Part shown: positions 7,129 to 15,176 of the stretch, piece after piece | Layout of the letters: the number at the start of each line of letters is the position of its first letter | How positions within the stretch are numbered: position 1 is the stretch's first letter | From: Saprospiraceae bacterium | GTDB lineage: Bacteria; Bacteroidota; Bacteroidia; Chitinophagales; Saprospiraceae | Length of the DNA stretch: 42,728 bases | Assembly (NCBI GenBank): GCA_022844565.1 | Contig: JALHLK010000042.1 | Span: 1-42,728, forward strand | Reading direction: 5' to 3' | Program-made: the position numbers and the translations under genes | Notes under the pieces: model-generated | What the model saw: only the letters and a program-made list of their open reading frames with translations | Databases searched by the model: none | Told to the model about the DNA's origin: nothing

Positions 7129-9594
7129 TTATTGTCTAGTCGTGGTCGAACCAGTACCACCACCTTGTTGACCAGCGCCTCCATCTCCAGTTTTTAAGTC
7201 TGAATTTTTGATCTTAGCTTGTCTCTCTTTGAAGTCTACTTTTCCAAATTTATATCTAAAATTGATACCTATAGATCTAAATGGTATTTCGAATGAAGAT
7301 GTTTGTCTAAAGCCTCCGGCATTGAGATCACTTGCAAATACTAAACTTCTAGTATGTGGCTGAATAATTCGAATACCTAAAGAAGAGTTCTTCCACTCTT
7401 TTCTTACGCCTACACCATATATCTGAAATCTAGGATTATCACCCTGCAATGTTCTTGTTGGAGATTTAAAAAATCCAAAGAAATCCGCTTTAATAGTGCC
7501 TGAAAAACTGTAGTCTGCATTTGCAAAGATGTTGTATTCATATGAATTTCTAGAAAGTTCTTTACCGTTGATTATACCTTCTGCACCATATGAAAATAGG
7601 TTACCACCTGTTCGTAAGGTAAACTTGTTGATGGTTTTTGATATAAAGGTATTTAAACCAAAAGATCTATTTAAACCAATATTTTGAAATTGTGTAACGG
7701 ATCTACCTTCTGCATCTTGACTCAAGACTGATTCTATGATTCCATCCGTATATTTGTAGTATACAGAGCTAAATGTAGTAAAACCATAAAAATTGGTATT
7801 GTATGATAAGTCTGTTTGATGTGTCAACTCAGGATTTAACATTGGGTTACCTGTATTTAAGTTGAACTGATCGACATTGTTATTGAATGGGTTAATAAAC
7901 TGTAAACTTGGTCTTTGAATACGCTGTGTATAACTTAATTTCAAACTTCTGAATTTTGGTAAAGTCCTACTATATGTTAAACTTGGTAAAAAATTATTAT
8001 AACCATCTGCAAATGCACGAGGCTCACCAGTTTGGTATTTTCCTGCAATATCTGTTCTTTCATATCGACCACCAATGATAAAATTATTCTTCTTTGCTAG
8101 AATAAAACTCAAAGATCCATATCCAGCAACCACGTCCTGATCATACTTAAAGATCTCATCATTGTTTCTAGTACCAGAAGTAAGATTTTCATTATAAAAA
8201 TCACTGATGATTTCTCTTAATACACCTTTGGCACCAACTTCTAGTTTTGTAGATTTAGTAAAAGGATGTGTATAATCTGTTTGGAAAGTATATTCTGTGT
8301 TATCTCCGTCATTAAAAATTCTAAGGTCTCTATTTAATGCGGTTACTACAGCATATCTTTCAGCTACGGTAAAATCTTGATCATTGTTATCTTTATTCAA
8401 CTGAAAACCCAATGAAAATTCTCTACCTTCTTGATTTTCAAACTTCTTGGTATAATCTGTACTCCAATCGAATCCTCCAGCTAACGTATTACCTTCATTG
8501 GTTCTGGTAAACTTGTCACCAATTCCTCTTGCTAAGATTTCTGCATCATTTGTACCATCTACATTGAAGCCGAAACCTCTTAAATTGATGGTAGAATTAA
8601 TGCTATTATATCCATTAATATCATAAAATGCATTTGCACTCCCATTTACTCCTAAACGAGATGTTTTTTGAGTTCCATTTTGTATGTACGAACTACTCAA
8701 GTCATTTGCAATTCTAGAAAAGCTGGAAGCACCTTCTACGGGTATACTGTAAAAGGTAGATGCGTTGGTATTCAAACCAAATCTTCCTTTTCCTACATTT
8801 AAACTTACAATAGCATTATTTTGAATGTTTCCAACTGAAGTATTGATCGATCCAGCCACACCTTCTACATTCTTCTTGGTAGTAATGATGTTGATAATAC
8901 CAGCACTACCTTCTCCATCATATTTGGCAGATGGTGCAGTGATAACTTCTACTTTCTTTATCTGATCTGCTGGAAACATTTTCAACGCATCTGCTACATT
9001 AGTAGAAAACATACCGGAAGGCTTGCCATTGATCAATATTCTTACATTGTTAGATCCTCTTAAAGATACATTACCATTTAAGTCTACACTCAAAAGTGGC
9101 ACTTTTCTTAATACATCCGTAGCGTCTCCACCAGCTATCGAAGCATCATTTTCCGCATTAAATACCAATCGGTCTACTTTATTTTCTATTAATGAGCGCT
9201 CACCAGCAACTTCCACTGTCTCCAATAGAATAGCATCTTGATTCATATTGATTTTACCAAGATTGTTGTCTGGGTTTTTTAGTGTAGTCTCTACAAACAC
9301 TTTCTTTTCAGTAAATCCTATGAATGACAAGTATAAGTCATACTTTCCCGTACGAGTCTCCAAACTAAAGTTACCCGCATCATCAGTAACCGTACCATCT
9401 AACAACGCAGAAGTACCTGCCTTTTTGATAGATACAGTCGCATATGCAACTGGCTCTTTTGTTATACTATCGATTAAGGTTCCTGATATTTTTCCTTTAA
9501 TGACAGGGCCTTGATTTCCACCAGCACCAGGAAATTGGGCAAAAATGCTACTATGCAAAATGAGGGCTAAACAAACAACTAGATATTTTTTCAT
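7129..9594 (-). CDS. TonB-dependent receptor-like outer-membrane protein (821 aa)
   Basis: Signal peptide at residues 1-19 (ILHSSIFAQ). A carboxypeptidase-regulatory-like domain spans about 33-120 (KISGTLIDSITKEPVAYATV ... LYLSFIGFTEKKVFVET). A plug domain follows (DVLRKVPLLSVDLNGNVSLR, then VRILINGKPSGMF and VEVITAPSAKYDGEGSAGII), then a barrel ending near FRYKFGKVDF. The plug sequence is typical of the outer-membrane beta-barrel family 3 group of Bacteroidota TonB-dependent receptors. A Gly/Gln/Thr-rich tail (GDGGAGQQGGGTGSTTTRQ) follows the last strand. It has its own terminator and a candidate promoter near 9630. It is related in layout to the 917-residue protein nearby but only distantly in sequence. 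The substrate is unknown. Confidence 0.9.
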   Translation of the reverse strand: MKKYLVVCLALILHSSIFAQFPGAGGNQGPVIKGKISGTLIDSITKEPVAYATVSIKKAGTSALLDGTVTDDAGNFSLETRTGKYDLYLSFIGFTEKKVFVETTLKNPDNNLGKINMNQDAILLETVEVAGERSLIENKVDRLVFNAENDASIAGGDATDVLRKVPLLSVDLNGNVSLRGSNNVRILINGKPSGMFSTNVADALKMFPADQIKKVEVITAPSAKYDGEGSAGIINIITTKKNVEGVAGSINTSVGNIQNNAIVSLNVGKGRFGLNTNASTFYSIPVEGASSFSRIANDLSSSYIQNGTQKTSRLGVNGSANAFYDINGYNSINSTINLRGFGFNVDGTNDAEILARGIGDKFTRTNEGNTLAGGFDWSTDYTKKFENQEGREFSLGFQLNKDNNDQDFTVAERYAVVTALNRDLRIFNDGDNTEYTFQTDYTHPFTKSTKLEVGAKGVLREIISDFYNENLTSGTRNNDEIFKYDQDVVAGYGSLSFILAKKNNFIIGGRYERTDIAGKYQTGEPRAFADGYNNFLPSLTYSRTLPKFRSLKLSYTQRIQRPSLQFINPFNNNVDQFNLNTGNPMLNPELTHQTDLSYNTNFYGFTTFSSVYYKYTDGIIESVLSQDAEGRSVTQFQNIGLNRSFGLNTFISKTINKFTLRTGGNLFSYGAEGIINGKELSRNSYEYNIFANADYSFSGTIKADFFGFFKSPTRTLQGDNPRFQIYGVGVRKEWKNSSLGIRIIQPHTRSLVFASDLNAGGFRQTSSFEIPFRSIGINFRYKFGKVDFKERQAKIKNSDLKTGDGGAGQQGGGTGSTTTRQ

Positions 9595-9626
9595 ATATTT
9601 TTGATAAAAATTTTACAATTCTGTGA

Positions 9627-9634
9627 CAAAGATA
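9627..9634 (-). promoter_or_regulatory. Candidate -7 element for the 821-aa receptor
   Basis: On the minus strand this reads TATCTTTG, matching the Bacteroidota -7 consensus TAnnTTTG, 33 bases before the ATG. The -33 position shows TTTC rather than TTTG, so the match is only partial. Confidence 0.4.
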
Positions 9635-9772
9635 GATTCAAATATAAAATCGGAAGAAATTGTTCGACGAAGTGGCATAAATTTCGGCTTATTTATGAGA
9701 ATTTTAACCATTGGTCTAAAAAAACTGCATACTAAAATAAAGTTTTTATACTTTTAACCAAATTTCTGAATA

Positions 9773-10699
9773 TTGAAACACTATTTCCACCTCCAATTCA
9801 AAATTATCAATCGTAAGATAGAAGAAGCGGGTATTATACCTGTGATTGGATACATTTTAGGAGTTGTTGGTTTAATCCTTGTCACAGAACTATTATTCTA
9901 TAAAACAGAATTTGCAAAATATATTGTGGTTTTAGGAGTTGTGGGGTTGATGTCAAAATTTCAAACAAAAGATCGAGAGGATTTTCTATTGGCTACTTAC
10001 GGAGATGTTGAGAAAAGAAAGATTAGGATGGTAGAGAATTTGCTTATCTCTGTACCTTTTATGATCGTACTACTGTTCAAAGGTTGTTTTTTGGAAGCTT
10101 TTATTTTGCTTGTTTTGTCATGTGTTTTAGCTGTGGCGACCTACAAAACGAATGTCAACTTTGTCATCCCTACTCCATTTACAAAGCACCCATATGAATT
10201 TACTGTAGGATTTAGGAATACATTTTTTGTTTTTCCAATAGCTTATACTTTGACTATTATAGGTGTCAATGTTGGTAATTTTAACCTTGTGATTTTTGCC
10301 ATGTTGTTGGTGTTTTTGATATCGTTGGGCTATCACAGCGCTCCAGAAAAAGAGTATTATGTTTGGATTTTTAAGGATTCACCCCCTACATTTTTGTTCA
10401 AAAAACTTTGGGCAGCTTGCAGGAATATTTTCATATTGAATTTTCCAATCTTATTGATGCTACTATATTTTTATTCTGAAGAATATCGTACCATCATTTT
10501 GCTTTATTTGATAGGTATGTTGTTTCTTTGGACCATCATTTTAGCCAAATATTCAGTTTATCCAAATGAAATGAACATACCCGAAGGCATTTTAATTTCT
10601 TTAAGTGTAGTATTTCCGCCATTGTTGTTGTTTTTAATACCCTATTATTTTAAAAAATCTGTAAACAATTTAAAAATAAGGCTGCATGATCGTTATTAA
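9773..10699 (+). CDS. Multi-spanning membrane protein, ABC-transporter permease-like
   Basis: 308 residues with about eight hydrophobic segments (for example PVIGYILGVVGLILVTELLF, NVNFVIPTPF preceded by a hydrophobic stretch, and ISLSVVFPPLLLFLIPYYF near the C-terminus). It has no motif I can place in a named permease family. The start is TTG at 9773; an in-frame TGA lies two codons upstream and the N-terminal MKHYFHLQFKIINRKI is a plausible cytoplasmic start, so no longer version exists. The next gene, an ABC ATPase, overlaps it by 14 bases. The pair therefore probably forms a two-gene ABC exporter. The substrate is unknown. Confidence 0.7.
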   Translation: MKHYFHLQFKIINRKIEEAGIIPVIGYILGVVGLILVTELLFYKTEFAKYIVVLGVVGLMSKFQTKDREDFLLATYGDVEKRKIRMVENLLISVPFMIVLLFKGCFLEAFILLVLSCVLAVATYKTNVNFVIPTPFTKHPYEFTVGFRNTFFVFPIAYTLTIIGVNVGNFNLVIFAMLLVFLISLGYHSAPEKEYYVWIFKDSPPTFLFKKLWAACRNIFILNFPILLMLLYFYSEEYRTIILLYLIGMLFLWTIILAKYSVYPNEMNIPEGILISLSVVFPPLLLFLIPYYFKKSVNNLKIRLHDRY

Positions 10700-11366
10700 G
10701 GGACTTTCCAAAAGTTTTGGTACAAAAGAGGTATTAAGAAATATTAATCTTGAGTTTTCAAAAGGTCATATTTACGGTATAGTGGGTGAAAATGGAGCGG
10801 GGAAAACCACTTTATTTAGATGCATAGCAGGTTTAGAAGACTATTCTGGTGAAATTACCGCTGATATATTGCCTCTAAAAAACCACTTGGGACTATTGTT
10901 TTCAGATCCGTATTTTTTTGAAAAAATTACTGGCAAAGAGTATATTCAGTTACTGTGTAATGCCCGAAAAAAGGAAATCACCGACATAGAAAGTAGAAAT
11001 ATTTTTGATCTGCCCTTGAATGAATATGCTGCAAATTATTCTACTGGGATGAAAAAGAAGTTGGCCCTTACCGCCATATTTCTTCAAGAAAATGACTACT
11101 TCATCCTCGACGAACCCTTTAATGGAGTAGATATACAGAGTAATATGGTTCTAACAGAAATCATATTAAAGCTCAAGGAACTCAATAAAATTGTATTAAT
11201 TTCTTCACATATTTTTTCCACTTTGAGTGATATCTGTGATGAAATAATTTTGCTCCGAAATAGCCAAATATTAAAACATGTAGAAAAATCCGCATTCAAA
11301 AGTTTGGAAGACGAGATGAAAGCTATAGTTTTGGGCAATCGAGTCGAAAAATTAGGACTTAAATAA
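10686..11366 (+). CDS. ABC transporter ATP-binding protein
   Basis: 226 residues, a single nucleotide-binding domain. Walker A GENGAGKTT is at residues 34-42, the signature loop is YSTGMKKK near 118-125 (a variant of LSGGQ), Walker B is YFILDEPFNGVD near 137-148, and the switch His is in ISSH further on. The short helical domain and the reduced signature are common in small ABC-2-type exporters. It overlaps the upstream membrane-protein gene by 14 bases, indicating translational coupling and a shared complex at the inner membrane. No substrate can be deduced. Confidence 0.9.
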   Translation: MIVIKGLSKSFGTKEVLRNINLEFSKGHIYGIVGENGAGKTTLFRCIAGLEDYSGEITADILPLKNHLGLLFSDPYFFEKITGKEYIQLLCNARKKEITDIESRNIFDLPLNEYAANYSTGMKKKLALTAIFLQENDYFILDEPFNGVDIQSNMVLTEIILKLKELNKIVLISSHIFSTLSDICDEIILLRNSQILKHVEKSAFKSLEDEMKAIVLGNRVEKLGLK

Positions 11367-11812
11367 TTATGTTTTAGGTAAACTATTAACTTGAGTTTCG
11401 GACATGCTTTCAATGTTCAAATTTTCAAATGTTGGAAATTTTCAAATGTTGAGAATCATGACTTGTAAAAAGAAATATCCCTTGTTTTAAAAGAGCGCAG
11501 CCTTATAATTAGGGGTGTTGCACTTTAATATTAAGTGATTCATGTATATAAGATTATAGGATTACGTCCATAAACATTAGGGCTGTGTAGTATGGTTACG
11601 AAAATTCTAGGGTTGCGCTTCCTTTTTAATAAAATTCTTTGGTAAAAAATATTTTAAATAGCTCCGGGTTTCAACCCGCGGGATTTTAAAAAATTAATGG
11701 TTATTTTGGCGAGATTTTTGCACCTAATTGCAAAAATCATGACAAAATCCCACTCACAAAGCCAGAATAATTTATTTTAAAAAATACAACTCAATTATTA
11801 CAATTACATTTC
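11367..11812. repeat. Intergenic region with degenerate palindromic elements
   Basis: No gene is seen in 446 bases. It holds a doubled TTTCAAATGTTG (around 11420-11450), an imperfect inverted pair AGCGCAGCCT (11494-11503) and AGGGTTGCGCT (11609-11619), the palindrome CGGGTTTCAACCCG (11665-11678) followed by CCCGCGGG, and a perfect 10-bp hairpin GATTTTTGCA/TGCAAAAATC (11713-11738) nested inside TTATTTTGGC/GCCAGAATAA. The look is that of REP/BIME-like interspersed repeats. Confidence 0.55.
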
Positions 11813-13174
11813 ATGAAAAGAAGAAATTACATTAAAAATACACTTTTAGGCATACCATTGGTCCTATTAAGCCCTGCAGTGTTGTCAAGTTCTTGTCATG
11901 AAGACGAAAATATAATGCCTAATGGTAAAAAGGTCATTATCATAGGTGCTGGTCTAGCTGGCCTCACTGCTGCCAAAATGTTAAAGGCAAGGGGATTTGA
12001 TGTAGTCGTATTAGAAGCTCAAAATAAAGTAGGTGGACGATTAAGAACAGATAGAAGTTTAGGGGTCGCTTTTGATGAGGGGGCTAGTTGGATACATGGC
12101 ATAGACAAAAATCCGATAACACGTTTAGCCAATGAATCGGGTATGCAAACTTTTCATACCAAAGATGAAGATTGGAAAGCTTATGATATTAAAGGTGCAC
12201 TTATTGATAGTGCGAAATTTGATCAAGTAGAAAAAGAATACGAAAAAATCTTAAATACTTTGATGAAAAGTGGTAAGGCCAATCAAAGTTTTGAAACGGT
12301 TTTTAATCAATTACATCCTACCAAAGTGAACGATCGGCTTTGGAAGTTTATACTTTCGGCCTATCTTACATTTGATACTGGAGATTTGAATAAGCTTTCG
12401 TCTTTGTATTATAATGAAGGTGAAGAATTTGGCGGAATTGAAAAAATAGCCACTAATGGATACGATACCATCCCCAACTATTTGGCAAAAAACATAAACA
12501 TCCAGCTCAATCAACGGGTGACTAAAATAGATTATTCGACCAAAAAAGCTAAAGTATCCCACAATGGCACAACAAGTGAAGCCGATTTTGTAATCGTGAC
12601 CGTACCATTGGGCGTTTTAAAGGCTGGTAAGATTGAATTTTTACCTACCCTTCCTTCTACAAAAAAAGAGGCCATTCAAAAAGTGGGTATGAGTTGTGTT
12701 AATAAGTTTTTGTTGACATGGGATAAAGCATTTTGGGATGATGTGCAATACATAGCCTACACACCTGAGACGCGCGACAAATTCAATTACTTCGTAAATG
12801 TCAAAAAATTTCATCCAAGCGTCAATGCACTAATCACTTTTGCTTATGCAGATTACGCAAGAAAAACTGAGACCATGACAGATACCCAAATCATAGATGA
12901 AATCATGACGCACTTACGCGACATTTATGGCAACAATATCCCTATGCCTACCAAAATGTTAAGGACCAAATGGCAAAGCAATGAAAATGCGTATGGTGCC
13001 TATTCCTATACGGCTGTTGGTACAGAAATGGAACATTTTGAAGAATTGGCAGAAGCCGTCAACAATCAAATATTTTTTGCAGGCGAACATACCGAAGTTG
13101 ATTATTTTTCCACAGCTCATGGGGCTTATTTAAGTGGTGTGAGAGAGGCGGAGAAGATTATAGATTTGCAGTAA
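11813..13174 (+). CDS. Flavin-containing monoamine oxidase family protein
   Basis: 453 residues. The N-terminus has a twin-arginine-like start (KRRNYIKN, residues 2-9), a hydrophobic segment and Cys28 after LSSS, suggesting a Tat-exported lipoprotein. The FAD-binding dinucleotide fold begins VIIIGAGLAGLTAA (Gly45, Gly47, Gly50), followed by VVVLEAQNKVGGRLRTD, the usual GG-R-rich block. The C-terminal IFFAGEHTEVDYFSTAHGAY matches the second FAD-contact region of the amine oxidase family. It would oxidise an amine (polyamine or similar) with oxygen in the periplasm; the substrate is not predictable. It stands alone after a repeat-rich gap. Confidence 0.9.
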   Translation: MKRRNYIKNTLLGIPLVLLSPAVLSSSCHEDENIMPNGKKVIIIGAGLAGLTAAKMLKARGFDVVVLEAQNKVGGRLRTDRSLGVAFDEGASWIHGIDKNPITRLANESGMQTFHTKDEDWKAYDIKGALIDSAKFDQVEKEYEKILNTLMKSGKANQSFETVFNQLHPTKVNDRLWKFILSAYLTFDTGDLNKLSSLYYNEGEEFGGIEKIATNGYDTIPNYLAKNINIQLNQRVTKIDYSTKKAKVSHNGTTSEADFVIVTVPLGVLKAGKIEFLPTLPSTKKEAIQKVGMSCVNKFLLTWDKAFWDDVQYIAYTPETRDKFNYFVNVKKFHPSVNALITFAYADYARKTETMTDTQIIDEIMTHLRDIYGNNIPMPTKMLRTKWQSNENAYGAYSYTAVGTEMEHFEELAEAVNNQIFFAGEHTEVDYFSTAHGAYLSGVREAEKIIDLQ

Positions 13175-13285
13175 TAAGAGAGGATTAGTAATTACATAAA
13201 AACATCCCCATAATATCAAAAAAAGATCGTAGCTTTGTTGTATACAGGTTGTTATAATTATTCAAACCAATTAAAATTTTTCAGA

Positions 13286-13708
13286 ATGAGAATAAAACTA
13301 AAAATCTATACATTTGTATTTGTCTGTTTGACGTCATTTGCTTTTACAGGCGCGCTTTTTTCTCAAGAAAAACATGATAAGAAACATTCTGATTTTTTAA
13401 TTGTGGTGGAGAACACGGAAGAAGGAATTACCCTTGCTGGAATAAATGGGACTGCATGGACGAAGCTATCTTTTACTTCCAAAAAATATCAACCAAAAAT
13501 GATAGATGAATATGGTTCTACTTCTTTAGCCAATATAAATAAAGAAGAGGACCGAAATCTGGCAAATTTTTTATTTACCATTGAAAAAACTGAAAATGGT
13601 ATATCGCTTGTGGGTATGGATGGTACCTCATGGAAAACATTAGGTTTCTCACTAGCTAAAAACGCAAGACAAGCTTTCGATCAAAACGGCATGACTATAG
13701 TAGATTAA
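13286..13708 (+). CDS. Small secreted protein with two tandem ~45-residue repeats
   Basis: 140 residues from ATG 13286; an open frame begins earlier at a TTG (13235) but MRIKLKIYTFVFVCLTSFAF followed by ALFSQ is a clear signal peptide, so the internal ATG is preferred. The mature part has two copies of one unit: FLIVVENTEEGITLAGINGT then AWTKLSFT, and FLFTIEKTENGISLVGMDGT then SWKTLGFS, each ending in a D-(E/Q)-x-G-(S/M)-T turn. Similar two-repeat proteins occur in Bacteroidota but I know of no assigned function. The conserved G-T-x-W-x-x-L-x-F core suggests a small beta-sheet unit. Confidence 0.7.
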   Translation: MRIKLKIYTFVFVCLTSFAFTGALFSQEKHDKKHSDFLIVVENTEEGITLAGINGTAWTKLSFTSKKYQPKMIDEYGSTSLANINKEEDRNLANFLFTIEKTENGISLVGMDGTSWKTLGFSLAKNARQAFDQNGMTIVD

Positions 13709-13978
13709 GGTCTCCGATCGTATATAATTTTTATTGTTTAATTTTTCTGGAATAAAAGCTTGTGTTTAAATTTTTGATATCTAATAGGCCGCCAAATATA
13801 AAAAAAATATTTTTGCTGATTTTTAGACGTGTCAAGAACTCTAAAAAACCCAAATAAAAAGATGTAATAATCAAATCAAATTTTGTAACACTCGTTTAAG
13901 TTGAAATAATCATCTTTGACTTGTGTTTTCAAAAGCAAATGATGCATTATAAAATCGTAATTACATAAAAAATGGTAA
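13709..13978. other. Intergenic region upstream of the cbpA operon
   Basis: About 270 AT-rich bases without a gene. It must contain the promoter of the cbpA-cbpM-ATPase operon. The stretch near 13870-13925 has TTTG and CATCTTTG, close to the Bacteroidota elements, but the spacing is not right, so I make no firm call. Confidence 0.35.
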
Positions 13979-14869
13979 ATGGAGTTTGTAGATTACTATA
14001 AGACATTAGGGATAGCCAAGGAGGCCAGTGAAAAAGAAATTAAAGCTGCTTACCGAAAATTTGCGCGGAAATATCATCCCGATCTAAATCCCAACAACAA
14101 AGAGGCAGAAAAGAAATTTAAAGAAATTAACGAAGCCAACGAAGTATTAAGTGATCCTGAAAAACGTAAGAAATACGATGAGTTTGGTAAAGATTGGCAA
14201 CATGCCGACGAAATTAAAAAAGCCCGAAGCCAACAATCTTCAAGATCTAATACTCAACAAGGCTATGAAGAATTTACGGGAGATTTTTCTGATTTTTTTG
14301 AATCTATGTATGGCAACAGTGGCAATCGAGGTAGACAGACAAAATTCAGAGGGCAAGATTTAAATGCAGAATTGCACTTGACTTTACGAGATGTCTACAA
14401 GGCTCAAAAGCAAACTTTGACCGTGAATGGAAAAAATATTCGACTGTCTTTTCCAGCAGGTATTGAGCATGGTCAAGTGATCAAGATAAGCGGGTATGGT
14501 GCACAAGGGGTAAATGGAGGACCAAATGGCGATCTATATATTGCTTTCTCTATTACCAATGATACAAAATTTAAAAGAGAAGGCAGCAATTTATTTACAA
14601 CGATTGATGTAGATCTTTACACAGCCTTACTTGGAGGGGAGGTTTTGATTGATACTTTTGATGGTCAAGTCAAACTCAAAATTATCGCTGGCACCCAACC
14701 TGGCACAAAAGTCAAGTTGAAAGGTAAAGGTTTTCCGATATATAAAAAAGAAAATGAGTTTGGAGATTTGTTCGTGACGTATCAAGTCAAGTTGCCTACA
14801 ACATTATCTGATGAGGAAAAAGAATTATTCACGCAACTACAAAAAATAAGAGAAAATGGAAGCAAATAA
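13979..14869 (+). CDS. cbpA: CbpA-type DnaJ co-chaperone
   Basis: 296 residues. The J domain occupies about 5-70 with the HPD triad at residues 33-35 (KYHPDLNP), which stimulates DnaK ATPase. A Ser/Gln/Gly-rich linker (about 80-115) follows, then the two C-terminal client-binding beta domains ([20 protein letters not shown] ... [20 protein letters not shown] ... [19 protein letters not shown]). The cysteine-rich zinc finger of true DnaJ is absent, so this is a class B, CbpA-like protein. The gene overlaps cbpM by 14 bases, which is typical of cbpAM operons, and then a metal ATPase. Confidence 0.93.
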   Translation: MEFVDYYKTLGIAKEASEKEIKAAYRKFARKYHPDLNPNNKEAEKKFKEINEANEVLSDPEKRKKYDEFGKDWQHADEIKKARSQQSSRSNTQQGYEEFTGDFSDFFESMYGNSGNRGRQTKFRGQDLNAELHLTLRDVYKAQKQTLTVNGKNIRLSFPAGIEHGQVIKISGYGAQGVNGGPNGDLYIAFSITNDTKFKREGSNLFTTIDVDLYTALLGGEVLIDTFDGQVKLKIIAGTQPGTKVKLKGKGFPIYKKENEFGDLFVTYQVKLPTTLSDEEKELFTQLQKIRENGSK

Positions 14870-15176
14870 TTTGGTACTTATTGATGAATTTTGTTTATAT
14901 TGTGACGTAGATTTTTCATTTATTAAATCTTTGGGTGACCTTGGCCTCATTGAGATATTAGTTTTGGAAAATAGACAATACATTACTATTCAACATTTAA
15001 AAGACGTGGAAAAAGCCAGCCGGATTCACTATGAATTGGATATTAATGTGGAGGGAATAGATGTTGTATTCAATTTACTAGATCAAATAAATGATTTAAA
15101 AAAAGAATTAAGTGTAACAAAAGCCAAATTGTATAAATATGAATTAGAAAATCAATATGGAGAAACTTCACATTAA
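14856..15176 (+). CDS. cbpM: CbpM-like chaperone modulator
   Basis: 106 residues, beginning [19 protein letters not shown]. It has the MerR-like short helical fold of CbpM/DafA: an N-terminal strand, two helices ([34 protein letters not shown]), a middle [16 protein letters not shown] helix and a C-terminal coiled segment. CbpM binds the J domain of CbpA and inhibits it (known for E. coli). Placement directly after and overlapping cbpA supports the call, and it in turn overlaps the P-type ATPase gene by 20 bases, so all three should be translated together. Confidence 0.85.
   Translation: MEANNLVLIDEFCLYCDVDFSFIKSLGDLGLIEILVLENRQYITIQHLKDVEKASRIHYELDINVEGIDVVFNLLDQINDLKKELSVTKAKLYKYELENQYGETSH

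Noticed and set aside
13235-13285. Upstream TTG start for the two-repeat secreted protein
   Set aside because: It adds 17 residues before a clean signal peptide that starts at ATG 13286.
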